Source: a virus | Strand: one strand, 5' to 3' | Length of the DNA: 64,000 bases | IMG/VR virus record: IMGVR_UViG_3300042519_001303 | Location: 22,771 to 86,770 of that record | Program-made: the position numbers and the translations under genes | The notes under the pieces: generated by a model | Told to the model about the DNA's origin: nothing | Seen by the model: the letters and a program-made list of their open reading frames with translations, nothing else | The model's database searches: none | Part shown: positions 9,350-18,270 of the stretch, piece by piece | How the letters are laid out: the number at the start of each line of letters is the position of its first letter | How positions within the stretch are numbered: position 1 is the first letter of the stretch

Positions 9350-9982
9350 CTATTTGGTTTCAATGTCATAAAAGTATCTATTGTCGTCTGAGGTGCGCCA
9401 TTTATCAGCGTCTTCTACATCCCATAGACGAGTATTAATAAGTCTTTCAATAAGAGTCCCGTCTTTGGTAGTAAGCGACGGGTCAAATAGTCTTACTCTA
9501 TTGTTTGGCTGTATGGCATAATTACCATCATTTCTTAGAATGACATGGCCGCATTTATGCTGACCTGGGTTTTCACTGAAACCAGCGTTAATTTGATTTG
9601 CATCGGGGGAGTGCCAGTCAAGAGTGAATAGGTATTTGCCGTTAACAAATTCTCCTGAGCGAGCTACATAGGTCATTCGCATATGGCGCATTACTTCAAA
9701 CTCTGTAACAGTGATTTGTGAACTAAAAGAATTCCACAGTACTAGATCATGTATATCTACTTCGGGTACGCCCGGTTCTGCACAGAAAGCTGATATGGGC
9801 ATTCTCCACCAAACACCCCCATCCTCCATCAAGAAATGAAACAAGGGGGATCTGCCTTGCATTGAAGCTACTCCAAAGATCATGCAAGGAAAGTATTGGT
9901 CGTGTGAGTCCAATTGATTACGAAGGTAATTACCTCTTACGTAACACTCAATTGGTGGAATGCTTGCGTTTAATTCAGGCAT
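9350..9982 (-). CDS. Conserved hypothetical phage protein (210 aa)
   Basis: Unrecognised mixed protein. It contains an Asp/His/Trp-rich centre (MEDGGVWWRMPISAFC, LDWHSPDANQINAGF, HKCGHVIL), which could form an active or metal-binding pocket, but no defined motif can be assigned. It lies six bases downstream of the Dps-like gene and ahead of the DUF6321-like gene, so the four leftward genes probably share one transcript from the divergent region at 10424-10499. Confidence 0.6.
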   Translation of the reverse strand: MPELNASIPPIECYVRGNYLRNQLDSHDQYFPCMIFGVASMQGRSPLFHFLMEDGGVWWRMPISAFCAEPGVPEVDIHDLVLWNSFSSQITVTEFEVMRHMRMTYVARSGEFVNGKYLFTLDWHSPDANQINAGFSENPGQHKCGHVILRNDGNYAIQPNNRVRLFDPSLTTKDGTLIERLINTRLWDVEDADKWRTSDDNRYFYDIETK

Positions 9983-9988
9983 TTTAAA

Positions 9989-10423
9989 TTACTTCATTGA
10001 GGATCGGAGTTGCCAAGCCCATTTTTGATGCATGTCAATGCGCTCTGACAAGAAGTTAGCAATACCTTGTTCATCGGCTTTCATAGCTGCTTCAAAGGTA
10101 TCTTTAAGAGATACAAGCAAAGAATCATTTGCTGTTAGCAATGACTTAGCCATTGCCTTAGGGGTAGTTTGTACATCCTTAAAATCAATAGTTCTTAGAT
10201 CAAGAAACTTCTGAAGACTAAAGGGGGCGTAATCATCTAGCTTCCGGATGTTTTCAGCAATGGGGTCAATTGCCCCATATGCATCTTCATAGATCTCAGA
10301 GAATAGGGAATGGTACTGACTGAAGTCCTGGCCCTCTACATTCCAGTGATACCCATGTGCCATAAAGTAAAATGTAACCACATCGGATACCAACACTTTG
10401 AGCGACTTAACTAAATCCTTCAT
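9989..10423 (-). CDS. dps: Dps-like ferritin (DNA protection during starvation family)
   Basis: Start placed at 10423 after AAGGAGTTATC; upstream ATGs lack a site. 144 residues, all-helical. Ferroxidase-type residues are present with exactly the Dps spacing: His26 (in AHGYHWNVEG), His38, Asp53 and Glu57, i.e. gaps of 12, 15 and 4. The family oxidises and stores iron and shields DNA from oxidative damage, forming dodecamers. In a phage it may protect replicating DNA. It lacks the long Lys-rich N-terminal tail of E. coli Dps; the small Lys-rich neighbours might serve that role (speculation). Confidence 0.85.
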   Translation of the reverse strand: MKDLVKSLKVLVSDVVTFYFMAHGYHWNVEGQDFSQYHSLFSEIYEDAYGAIDPIAENIRKLDDYAPFSLQKFLDLRTIDFKDVQTTPKAMAKSLLTANDSLLVSLKDTFEAAMKADEQGIANFLSERIDMHQKWAWQLRSSMK

Positions 10424-10499
10424 GATAACTCCTTGTTGTTTGGCCACCCTAAATCGTATCATTTTTGAATGGGGGTTGCGGAGGTGACTGGAGTGGGCT

Positions 10500-11765
10500 A
10501 TGATCACTAGTCCAATGGGAACCAGTAATGTTTTTGGAGGACGCTTTATAGCAGTCCCTGAGTGGGCAGTTGCTCATATCTTTGAGCATGGCCAACCTCG
10601 TGATCTGCATGTTTTAACATGCCTGGTTTCTATGATGCACATCCACAATAAATCTGCAGAAGTGTCAACTCAAGAGATTGCTGATGCATCACGTACATCA
10701 AAAGAAACTGTAAAACGTTCACTCAAATGGCTCTCTGAGCAACAAATAATTACCACAAAAATTAGACGCAAACCAAAGAAAAACATTTACATAATCAACT
10801 ACACACAACCAGCAATAGGGTCACCCATGACCCTATCAACCTCCAATACAAACCCCCCAATAGGGTCACCCATGACCCTACCCACTACCTCCAATGGGGT
10901 CACCCATGACCCTATCAAAATGAACATAACACCAGCACAAGTAACAAAAGCGCTGATCTCTAGAGAAATAGTAATAATAGAGAGTAATAGTAATAAAACC
11001 GTAAAGAAGGCCGATGGCCCTCGTGATAAGGTAGAGGATATGATTCTTGGCGCAGACGTAAACGAAAAAGCAAAGGTTGAAGAACCAGTAAAACGTAAAC
11101 CCCGACCAGAGGTAAATGACTTAGCTAGTTACTTTGTGTACCATCCCAGATCAGTAATGGTTTGTTCGTATTCTTTTCAGGACATGAACATTCTCCGCAG
11201 AACAATCAAGCTTCTACTAGACGCTGGTGTTTCACGAACAACCGTTCGTCAGATGATTGACAAGTTCTTTAGCACCGACCGTATGCGTGGAGCAGAATCC
11301 CCAGTTCTTATGTTTTCTAGCAAAGGTGTTCAAGCATCCCTAATGGAAACACTTGACACAGTGTTAGATAACACCAGCCCAATTCTAAGTTTGATGCTCA
11401 ATGATTTTAATCGTGAGGGGCTGGACTTACCTTGGGATAAAGCTTCTGATGAAGCCTTACGTAAGGTTATCATTATCTCAGGAATGGACGTTTGCTATAG
11501 ATACCCAGAGCTAGTAGCACAAGTTATTGAGCTAGCTGACGACTTCTCATCATCGTTATTTAGAAATCAAATTAGTTCTTTAAACTCCCTGGTCAAGTGG
11601 CATATTGGAGAAGAAGAGGTAGACCTTAAAGAACTACAGGAAGATCTTGTTGGTATCACACTTCCAAAAGAACTGCTTGCAAAAACTCGCACTACCCTCC
11701 GACCTGCTGCTGATACGATTGTTTCAGCGATTTACAACTATCGGAGAGTGACCCATGGAAATTGA
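10500..11765 (+). CDS. Replication initiator-like helix-turn-helix protein (lambda O-type)
   Basis: 421 residues. Residues ~30-100 form a winged-helix domain (VSTQEIADASRTSKETVKRSLKWLSEQQ), as in phage O proteins and replication organisers. Residues ~105-140 are a Pro/Ser/Thr linker repeating IGSPMTL, encoded by palindromic iterons, followed by an AT-rich stretch. The C-terminal ~200 residues are helical and may recruit the helicase loader. A DnaC-like loader and DnaB-type helicase follow, matching the lambda O-P logic. Divergent from the Dps operon across 76 bases. The initiator role is inference from domain, iterons and neighbours. Confidence 0.75.
   Translation: MITSPMGTSNVFGGRFIAVPEWAVAHIFEHGQPRDLHVLTCLVSMMHIHNKSAEVSTQEIADASRTSKETVKRSLKWLSEQQIITTKIRRKPKKNIYIINYTQPAIGSPMTLSTSNTNPPIGSPMTLPTTSNGVTHDPIKMNITPAQVTKALISREIVIIESNSNKTVKKADGPRDKVEDMILGADVNEKAKVEEPVKRKPRPEVNDLASYFVYHPRSVMVCSYSFQDMNILRRTIKLLLDAGVSRTTVRQMIDKFFSTDRMRGAESPVLMFSSKGVQASLMETLDTVLDNTSPILSLMLNDFNREGLDLPWDKASDEALRKVIIISGMDVCYRYPELVAQVIELADDFSSSLFRNQISSLNSLVKWHIGEEEVDLKELQEDLVGITLPKELLAKTRTTLRPAADTIVSAIYNYRRVTHGN
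10815..10915. repeat. Three palindromic iterons, candidate replication origin
   Basis: Copies: 10815-10836 (ATAGGGTCA-CCCA-TGACCCTAT, 9-bp arms), 10860-10881 (8-bp arms) and 10894-10915 (one arm base changed, ATGGGGTCA). Start-to-start distances are 45 and 34 bp. Copies one and two are read as IGSPMTL, copy three in another frame as GVTHDP, so the DNA rather than the peptide is conserved. The location inside an initiator-like gene parallels the lambda ori. Confidence 0.75.
10916..11005. other. AT-rich segment next to iterons, candidate DNA unwinding element
   Basis: Immediately after the third iteron. The stretch from about 10965 to 11000 is almost only A and T with short TAATAG/AGTAATA repeats, still inside the initiator coding frame (encoding IVIIESNSNK). 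Lambda-type origins place an AT-rich unwinding region on one side of the iterons. Unwinding function is inferred, not shown. Confidence 0.45.
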
Positions 11766-11970
11766 TGGAGTATTTGCATTTACAAGTTTTGAAGAATTAA
11801 TACGTTTTGTGAATTGGGTCACAACCTCATTTGAAACACACGAAGAGTTTGAAGAGTGGCTAGAGTTGCGCACCTCAGAAGCTTCAACTATTGACTCAGA
11901 CTTTTGGAGCATAATTGAAAATGGCTACTACACGGAGAATCATGACACAGACATTCCAGGTTCCGACTGA
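11755..11970 (+). CDS. Small acidic protein, unknown
   Basis: 71 residues, rich in Glu and aromatic residues (FTSFEELIRFVNWV, EEFEEWLELR). Starts after GGAGAGTGACCC within the end of the initiator gene and overlaps the next gene by 29 bases. Not recognised. Its position between initiator and helicase loader suggests a small replication accessory or regulator. Confidence 0.6.
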   Translation: MEIDGVFAFTSFEELIRFVNWVTTSFETHEEFEEWLELRTSEASTIDSDFWSIIENGYYTENHDTDIPGSD

Positions 11971-12550
11971 TTGGAAATCAGAGAAGTGGTGGAGAAACCG
12001 CTCTGTTGAAGAGCGCTTATTCCATACACGAATTCCCACACGCTGGGCAGAATGGTCGTTAGAGGCACTTACGGTAAGTGATCGCTGTATCGAAGAAGTT
12101 ACCAACTGGGTTAACAACTACCAGCAAGGTGACAGTTTGTTTTTGTACGGCAAGACTGGATCAGGAAAGAGTATTGTTGGTCAAGCAGTTCTTCAAGAAC
12201 TTGTTTTGCGCAACGGTGCATCTGGCCGTTTTGTAAGCAGTGACCGCTACATAGACATGCTCAAAGATACGTTTGAACAAGATGGTGGGCTTCTTCCAGA
12301 GATGTACTCAATGCCATACTTGCTTAAGTACATCCAAGGAGTATTTGATATTGTACTACTGGATGGAGTGGGACAAGAGCGTGAAACAGAATTCTCAACT
12401 CATGAAGTTGGCAGTCTTATCCGCAGACGCTATGAAGACACCCGTTCAATTATTATTACCACAACCCTAGGAACCATGGACTTTAATCGTCGGTATGGTG
12501 ATCGGGTCAAGGTATCCACAACAGAGATGACTGAAATAAGGGTTTCCTAA
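11942..12550 (+). CDS. AAA+ helicase loader (DnaC/P-loop family)
   Basis: Start set at 11942 after CGGAGAATC rather than 11915. 202 residues. Walker A GKTGSGKS at 70-77, Walker B FDIVLLDGVGQE around 135-146 and a sensor-like SIIITTTLG near 169-177 mark a DnaC/IstB-type AAA+ protein. These load the replicative helicase on single-stranded DNA. The N-terminal W-rich part (WKSEKWW) may contact the helicase. It lies between the initiator and the DnaB-type helicase. Confidence 0.8.
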   Translation: MTQTFQVPTDWKSEKWWRNRSVEERLFHTRIPTRWAEWSLEALTVSDRCIEEVTNWVNNYQQGDSLFLYGKTGSGKSIVGQAVLQELVLRNGASGRFVSSDRYIDMLKDTFEQDGGLLPEMYSMPYLLKYIQGVFDIVLLDGVGQERETEFSTHEVGSLIRRRYEDTRSIIITTTLGTMDFNRRYGDRVKVSTTEMTEIRVS

Positions 12551-12993
12551 TGGAACGTGGTGACATAGCAGAGTATTCCATTCTTGGACAATCCTGCATA
12601 TGGGAGGGTGTCCTAGCAACACCCCCCGAAGGAATTACAGCTAAGACCAAGTACAAATTTTATGAACGAGCAAATAATTGGGAAACTGCAATTCCAATGT
12701 GGAAACCAAATGATCTTGCTGTACGCTCCATAGCTGACTGCGTTAATCGGTTGGGAATTGGTACTGATGTAATTACCTTCCTGCACCCCGATGCAGTTGA
12801 TCCAATTTACGAATGGTTACTACGTAAAGGAGTCCGCACCACAGTGTTGTGGTACGACTCACCAAAAGATTACGAAATAGATTTGCGATACAACAGAGGC
12901 ATACGAACGGTGTATGTATCAACTGACGAAGAAGCGTTTACAATAGGGTTTAGAGCCCACGTTGTTAAACCAAACACTGCATGGAGAATATGA
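12550..12993 (+). CDS. Unknown protein in replication operon
   Basis: 147 residues beginning in a TAATG overlap with the loader gene. Strands and helices alternate (DVITFLHPDAVDPI, GVRTTVLWYD, GIRTVYVSTDEE), suggesting a small alpha/beta fold. No motif recognised. It ends in an ATGATG overlap with the helicase gene, so the three are probably translated together; a replication accessory role is inferred from position only. Confidence 0.6.
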   Translation: MERGDIAEYSILGQSCIWEGVLATPPEGITAKTKYKFYERANNWETAIPMWKPNDLAVRSIADCVNRLGIGTDVITFLHPDAVDPIYEWLLRKGVRTTVLWYDSPKDYEIDLRYNRGIRTVYVSTDEEAFTIGFRAHVVKPNTAWRI

Positions 12994-14246
12994 TGGCTTC
13001 CAGCGAGCTATACCTAGTTTCAAAAATCATTCAAGAAAAAGACTTAAATACTCCAATCAAGGCCGGTTTGAAAGTTGACCACTTTACTGGTTCATGGCCT
13101 GAGATATGGTCATGGCTATTGGAGTTCAACCGCGTTCATGGTGCAGTTCCTACCGAACGTGTGTTCAACCAAGAATTTGGAGATGTCACATTAGAAGATG
13201 CCTCTGGAGAAACTTTCTCTAGGTTGATTGAAGAAGTGGTAGCAGGGTTTAGAAGAAGAACCATTATGGATTCTTTGTCTCATGCAATTCCTGCGATTGA
13301 CGCAAACAACCTTGAAGAGGCAATGGCCGCTCTATCCGTAGGTTTACAAAAAGCATCTGTTGATGCTGCCCGCCTTAGAGATATTGACATTATTCAAAAC
13401 TGGGAAAACAGAATGGCCCGCTATGAGGTAATGCGGAATACCCCAAACGCTCTTCGTGGTATTCCAACTGGCTTTCATGGTCTTGACAAAATCACACACG
13501 GATTACGTCCACAGCAATTCATTGTGTTTGCTGGTGAACCAAAGCGTGGTAAGTCTTTGTTTGCTTTGATCCTTGCCAACTCTGCACACATCCACGGCAA
13601 GCGCCCACTCTTTGTTTCTTTTGAAATGAGCATTGAAGAACAAGAAGCACGGTATGACTCATTGATTTCCAAAGTACCGTATACCCGCATCTTGTCAGGT
13701 GACTTAAATAATGATGACATGGTAAAGATCCGCAAAGCCCTGAGCATTCGCAAGAACATGCACCCATTTGTTTTCAGTGAAGACACATCTTCTCTTACAA
13801 CAGTTACAGCTCTTGCTGGAAAAGTTCAGGAGTATCAGCCTGATGTGTTGTTTGTTGATGGTGTGTACTTGATGGATGATGAGGAGGGTGAAGCAAAGGG
13901 AAGCCCCCAAGCCCTAACCAACATCACAAGATCTTTGAAAAGACTTGCACAGCGTTTTGACATTCCTGTGGTTGCAACTACCCAGGTTCTTTCTTGGAAG
14001 CTAGGCAACAAAAAGACTCGTGCGGTTACAGCAGATGCAATTGGATACACCTCGTCATTTGCACAAGATGCAGACTTGATTCTTGGTGTTGAACGAAACC
14101 CAGATATGGAAGACCAAGCAATCATTAGAGTTGTACTAGCACGAACAGCACCTACTGGTGAAGTACACGTTAAGTGGGACTGGACTACTATGGAGTTTGA
14201 GGAGGTATCAGACTATGACGACCATATCAACCCCTCATTCGACTAA
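12993..14246 (+). CDS. dnaB: DnaB-type replicative DNA helicase
   Basis: Start at 12993, six bases after GGAG (12981 and 12990 are also in frame). About 417 residues. The N-terminal helical domain is followed by GIPTGFHGLDKITHG, Walker A GEPKRGKS at 181-188 (variant of the usual GxPxxGKT), FVSFEMSIEEQ (motif 1a), VLFVDGVYLM (Walker B) and ATTQVL. Family members are hexameric ring helicases that unwind DNA at the fork. Flanked by loader and primase genes. The atypical Walker A and VDGVYLM are worth noting; function is still well supported. Confidence 0.88.
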   Translation: MASSELYLVSKIIQEKDLNTPIKAGLKVDHFTGSWPEIWSWLLEFNRVHGAVPTERVFNQEFGDVTLEDASGETFSRLIEEVVAGFRRRTIMDSLSHAIPAIDANNLEEAMAALSVGLQKASVDAARLRDIDIIQNWENRMARYEVMRNTPNALRGIPTGFHGLDKITHGLRPQQFIVFAGEPKRGKSLFALILANSAHIHGKRPLFVSFEMSIEEQEARYDSLISKVPYTRILSGDLNNDDMVKIRKALSIRKNMHPFVFSEDTSSLTTVTALAGKVQEYQPDVLFVDGVYLMDDEEGEAKGSPQALTNITRSLKRLAQRFDIPVVATTQVLSWKLGNKKTRAVTADAIGYTSSFAQDADLILGVERNPDMEDQAIIRVVLARTAPTGEVHVKWDWTTMEFEEVSDYDDHINPSFD

Positions 14247-15132
14247 CTTGGCCCAAGTCCTAGAATCACTAGGGGTAGAGGTTAAAAGAGTTGGCGACAA
14301 AGAAATAACTGGTAAGTGCCCAGTCCACATCAGAACGGTTGGCAAACCAGATAATTCTCCATCTTGGAGCATGAATGCTACAACTGGGTTATGGATCTGC
14401 TTTTCATGTGGAGCACGTGGGTCACTCTCATCTCTCCTGTATGAGCTCTCAGGTGGTGACTCTGGGATTGAAATACAGAAGATGATTGTTGATGCAAGCT
14501 ACAAAACCTTGATAGAGGGCAAAGCCCCACAAGAAGATGTGTTTGTAGATCGCGATGCTTTCTTTGGATTTGACCGAGTTCCAGAACGGCTATGCAACTC
14601 TCGCAACTTAGACCCTGAGATAACACATCGCTATGGTGTACGTTGGAACCCAAAGAACAAAGCTTGGGCCATACCCATCATGTCTGCTACCGGACGGTTA
14701 GATGGTTGGCAAGAAAAAAGATTAGGTAGTGTATTAAACTTTCCAACTGGGGTAAAGAAGTCTAAGACTCTATTCGGAGTTGAACGTTTCCGCAGCTCAA
14801 CAGCAGTTATTGTGGAGTCACCATTAGATGTTATTAGACTTGCCAAGGTAACAGATAAGGCTCAAGCACTTGGAACTTTTGGAGCATACGTATCACAAGA
14901 GCAAATAGACCTTATACTACATTTAGCTGATAAAGTTATAGTAGCAATGGATAACGACAAAGCTGGTGTAGAATCTAGTAAGAAGCTTTACCACGCACTT
15001 GGTACACCTCGCAAAGGTTTGTACTGGTGGAACTACAAAAATACTGATGCTAAAGATATAGGAGATATGACGGACGTTGAAATTGAGGTTGGTTTAGAAA
15101 CAGCCAAGATTATGCCCCCATGGATTGCTTAG
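14215..15132 (+). CDS. dnaG: DnaG-type DNA primase
   Basis: Start at 14215 after GGAGGT, overlapping the helicase end. 305 residues. The CHC2-type zinc finger uses Cys35, His38, Cys62 and Cys65. The Toprim core has IVESPLDVIRL (Glu201) and VAMDNDKAG (Asp246, Asp248). It makes RNA primers for the fork polymerase. Shorter than bacterial DnaG (about 600 residues) because the C-terminal helicase-binding domain is absent, as in other phage primases. Confidence 0.88.
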   Translation: MTTISTPHSTNLAQVLESLGVEVKRVGDKEITGKCPVHIRTVGKPDNSPSWSMNATTGLWICFSCGARGSLSSLLYELSGGDSGIEIQKMIVDASYKTLIEGKAPQEDVFVDRDAFFGFDRVPERLCNSRNLDPEITHRYGVRWNPKNKAWAIPIMSATGRLDGWQEKRLGSVLNFPTGVKKSKTLFGVERFRSSTAVIVESPLDVIRLAKVTDKAQALGTFGAYVSQEQIDLILHLADKVIVAMDNDKAGVESSKKLYHALGTPRKGLYWWNYKNTDAKDIGDMTDVEIEVGLETAKIMPPWIA

Positions 15133-16680
15133 ATGTTTACAGGTTCCCTTTACCCCTACCAAGAAGAATCAGTTGAAAAGATGCTTGACCGTGGTCAAGT
15201 GCTTCTTGGGCTTGTCATGGGAGCAGGCAAAACCGTTACAACTATCTCTTGCATAGAAACCCTTTTAGTCAATAGAGACATTGACCGATGTTTAGTTGTT
15301 GTCCCAGCATCGCTCAAGTATCAGTGGAAACGTGAAATACAGAGGTTTACAAACTCCAGAGTAACTGTTATTGATGGCCCTGCAAAGACTAGAGAGAAAC
15401 TTTGGAAAGCAGCCATTTCATCACAGTATGTGATTGTTAATACTGAATGCCTTATTAGAGACCTAGATTTCTTTAAACGCATCCCATGTCAAGCAATTGT
15501 GGTGGACGAAGCAACCATGCTTAAATCTCGTTCAAGTAAACGATCTAAGATGGTAAAAAGGATATCCAAACCAATGGTCTATAGGTACGCCTTAACCGGC
15601 CAGCCAATTGAAAACCGACCAGAAGAGCTGTTCTCCATCATGGAGTTTGTTGACCCAACGGTACTGGGCCCATTTGATGCCTTTGACAGAACCTTTATAG
15701 TTCGTGATTACTATGGTAAACCCGTGCGCTATAGAAACTTAAACAACCTACATTCTTCAATGGAAGACTGCATGATCAGAAAAACTAGAGAAGATATTGC
15801 TGATCAGCTTCCTGAAATTATCCACCAGTTAATTCCTGTACCATTTGATACCCACGGGGCAACATTATACAGAACTATTGCAACTGACCTGCTGCACCAG
15901 CTTCAGCAAGCCATGTCCAAACACGGTGGTTCTTTCAATCTATGGAAGCATTACAATGACCCAGCCTCCAACGAAGCACAAGGGCAGATCATGTCTAGAT
16001 TAACTGTCCTTAGAATGCTATGTGACAACCCAAATCTGGTATCAAGATCCGCTGCAATATATGCAGATCCAAAACGCCCTAACGAGGGAAGCGCCTACGC
16101 ATTTGATATTGATTCAAGAGGCTACTTATCTAAAGCAATAGACACCCCAAAACTTAATGCAGTAGTTGAGTACATTGAAGAAGTCCTTAGTGCAGACCCA
16201 AAAAATAAAGTAGTGCTATTTTCTTTCTTTAAAGAAAACCTAAGATTAATTAAGGAAGCTACTTCTAAGTTAACAAAGAGTGTTTTATTCATGGGAGGGA
16301 TGTCAGCAGAAGATCGTGACAACTCTAAACAGCAGTTTGGTACCGACCCAGACACTCGTTTATTCCTATCCTCCGACGCAGGTGGTTATGGTGTTGACTT
16401 ACCTATGGCCAACTACCTAATTTCATATGACCTTCCATGGAGCAGTGGAAAGCTCGAACAAAGAGAAGCAAGAATTATTAGACTTTCCTCAGAATTTCCT
16501 CACGTTACTATTGCAACTTTTGTTATGCAGGGTAGTATTGAAGAACGCCAATACGAAATGCTTCAACAAAAACGGTCAATCAATGAAGCATTCGTGGATG
16601 GCAAACACCATGATGTTCGTGGTGGGTTTGACATAACACTAGGAAGCCTCACGCAATTCCTGCGTGAATCACACGTATAG
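15133..16680 (+). CDS. SNF2-family DEAD/H-box helicase
   Basis: 515 residues, starting directly after the primase stop. Motif I MGAGKT at 29-34, motif Ia VVVPASLKYQW, motif II DEAT at 125-128, motif III ALTGQPIEN, and in the second RecA lobe the motif V/VI region YDLPWSSGKLEQREARI. SNF2-like proteins translocate on double-stranded DNA. In phages they are proposed to remodel forks or recombination intermediates, like T4 UvsW. A second, different SNF2 protein is encoded at 43474-44946. Confidence 0.85.
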   Translation: MFTGSLYPYQEESVEKMLDRGQVLLGLVMGAGKTVTTISCIETLLVNRDIDRCLVVVPASLKYQWKREIQRFTNSRVTVIDGPAKTREKLWKAAISSQYVIVNTECLIRDLDFFKRIPCQAIVVDEATMLKSRSSKRSKMVKRISKPMVYRYALTGQPIENRPEELFSIMEFVDPTVLGPFDAFDRTFIVRDYYGKPVRYRNLNNLHSSMEDCMIRKTREDIADQLPEIIHQLIPVPFDTHGATLYRTIATDLLHQLQQAMSKHGGSFNLWKHYNDPASNEAQGQIMSRLTVLRMLCDNPNLVSRSAAIYADPKRPNEGSAYAFDIDSRGYLSKAIDTPKLNAVVEYIEEVLSADPKNKVVLFSFFKENLRLIKEATSKLTKSVLFMGGMSAEDRDNSKQQFGTDPDTRLFLSSDAGGYGVDLPMANYLISYDLPWSSGKLEQREARIIRLSSEFPHVTIATFVMQGSIEERQYEMLQQKRSINEAFVDGKHHDVRGGFDITLGSLTQFLRESHV

Positions 16681-16687
16681 GAGAAAC

Positions 16688-17116
16688 ATGAGTACCAACT
16701 CAAAAATTCATGAAATTGATCTAGGACGAATAGTTACTGAGTACGTAAACTTAAAGGGTCTTATTGAGAAATACCAAGAGCGCCTGGATCAGATTAAAAA
16801 AGAACTAAGCAGCCAAGTAGACTTTTACGGAGATGTTGATGATAAAGGCCATAAGTGGCTTCCTGCAGGAGAGCACCAACTAAAGAGAGAACGTCGTGTC
16901 TCTATCAACTTGGATAACCGAACTGCAGAACAGTGGGCTAGAGCTAAAAACATGTGGGAAGACGTCTCTGAAGAAGTAAGAGTACTTAGCGAAGATAAGC
17001 TTTTAGGTAAAGTATGGGATAACCCAGAGCTAAAACTTGAGCTTGATGAGCTTTATGTCAAAAAGGAATCGTGGGCATTTAAAGTGGTAGAGGGTAAGAG
17101 CTACGGAGACGAATGA
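16688..17116 (+). CDS. Unknown protein, helical (142 aa)
   Basis: Start at 16688 after AGGAGAAAC. The N-terminal part has heptad character (LIEKYQERLDQIKKELSSQ), followed by a charged region containing WARAKNMWEDVSEEVRVL. Not recognised; it recalls the short coiled-coil proteins that precede recombination genes in other phages, such as the unknown at 43121-43477, but homology is not established. It ends in an ATGATG overlap with the next gene. Confidence 0.6.
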   Translation: MSTNSKIHEIDLGRIVTEYVNLKGLIEKYQERLDQIKKELSSQVDFYGDVDDKGHKWLPAGEHQLKRERRVSINLDNRTAEQWARAKNMWEDVSEEVRVLSEDKLLGKVWDNPELKLELDELYVKKESWAFKVVEGKSYGDE

Positions 17117-17553
17117 TGCCTAGAGACCCATTAGACTTCTTCAATGATCTACCTGACTATCCTGGTAAAACACCTCCTAAAAATAGGGAGAGTGTCAAGA
17201 AAAAAGATTCAAGACTTGAAGATAGACTAAATGGTGCACGTGGTAAAGTCTTTCATATGTCTGGAGAAGAACGTGTGTTCTTTTCTGTTGGAGAACTTGC
17301 TAAAGCATTAGATAGAAAGCCGGTGACCATTAGGATGTGGGAGCAACAAGGGTGGATACCTAGAGCCACCTTTAGAACTCCCACACCTCGTGGCCAACAA
17401 ATTCCTGGAAAAACTTTGAAAGGTCGTAGACTTTACAGTTTGGAGCAGGTAGAATTTCTGATTGACGCTGTTGATCAGTTTCAAATTTCCAATCCAGCAA
17501 AGGCCAACTGGGATGGATTCAGAAAATACATAAAACAAAAATGGCCCAACTAA
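17116..17553 (+). CDS. MerR-like helix-turn-helix DNA-binding protein
   Basis: Start at 17116, seven bases after GGAG (17113 is the alternative). 145 residues. The central FFSVGELAKALDRKPVTIRM followed by WEQQGWIP is a MerR-type winged helix, with the second half GRRLYSLEQVEFLIDAV. No effector domain or cysteines, so it is a simple DNA-binding protein, perhaps a regulator of the replication operon or a DNA-processing accessory. Target unknown. Confidence 0.75.
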   Translation: MPRDPLDFFNDLPDYPGKTPPKNRESVKKKDSRLEDRLNGARGKVFHMSGEERVFFSVGELAKALDRKPVTIRMWEQQGWIPRATFRTPTPRGQQIPGKTLKGRRLYSLEQVEFLIDAVDQFQISNPAKANWDGFRKYIKQKWPN

Positions 17554-17573
17554 CAAACACAAAGGAAAAAATC

Positions 17574-18269
17574 ATGAGCAGATACGACGATGACGACGAA
17601 ACAGAAATCATGGAAGAAGCGGCAAAGCCAACACGTGCTAGCCGCAAAATCGATGATGATGAAGATGACAAGCCCGCTGTGGCTACCAAAGTAATCCGTA
17701 GTGGTTGGGGTGCTGTAGAGCAAGCTAAATCAGCAGATTCCCCATACGCACAGAGATTGCGCATCTCAGAAGATACAACCATTATCAAGTTTCTTGAAGA
17801 TGAGCCGTACGCTACCTACCGCCAACACTGGGTAGAACGTACTGGTCAGAAGTCCTTTACTTGCATTGCTGATCTAGACCCCAAGGGTTGTCCGCTTTGT
17901 GATGCAGGTAGCCGACCCTCAACACGCTTTGCGTTTAACGTAGTGTTGCTATCTTCAGATGCTGAACCAATGCATAAGTCCTACGAAGTTGGTCCACGAG
18001 TTATTGACCAACTTAAGAACTTCCACATTGATCCACGACAGGGACCACTTTCCAAGCACTACTGGGCGGTTAGCCGTTCAGGTAAGGGTGCAACTTCTGC
18101 AACCAATCATCAGTTGGTTAAGGAACGAGATCTTGAAGAGTGGAACATTGACGGTCTTACCGAAGATGACTTGAAGACTTTCCGCAAGGATGCCTACACC
18201 CCTGAAATTATCCAAATCCCAACCCGCAAGGACCTTACTCAGATTGCCTTAGAAGATTTGGCAGACTGA
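17574..18269 (+). CDS. Putative single-stranded DNA-binding protein
   Basis: Start at 17574 after AAGGAAAAAATC. 231 residues. The Asp/Glu-rich N terminus is unusual, since SSBs more often have an acidic C terminus; here both ends are acidic (LEDLAD at the end). A zinc-binding set, Cys97, Cys106 and Cys109 (CPLC), with aromatic strands (FAFNVVLL, HYWAVSRSG) resembles T4 gp32-like and actinophage SSB proteins. Located directly before the DNA polymerase. The role is inferred from this resemblance and context. Confidence 0.6.
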   Translation: MSRYDDDDETEIMEEAAKPTRASRKIDDDEDDKPAVATKVIRSGWGAVEQAKSADSPYAQRLRISEDTTIIKFLEDEPYATYRQHWVERTGQKSFTCIADLDPKGCPLCDAGSRPSTRFAFNVVLLSSDAEPMHKSYEVGPRVIDQLKNFHIDPRQGPLSKHYWAVSRSGKGATSATNHQLVKERDLEEWNIDGLTEDDLKTFRKDAYTPEIIQIPTRKDLTQIALEDLAD

Positions 18270-18270
18270 G

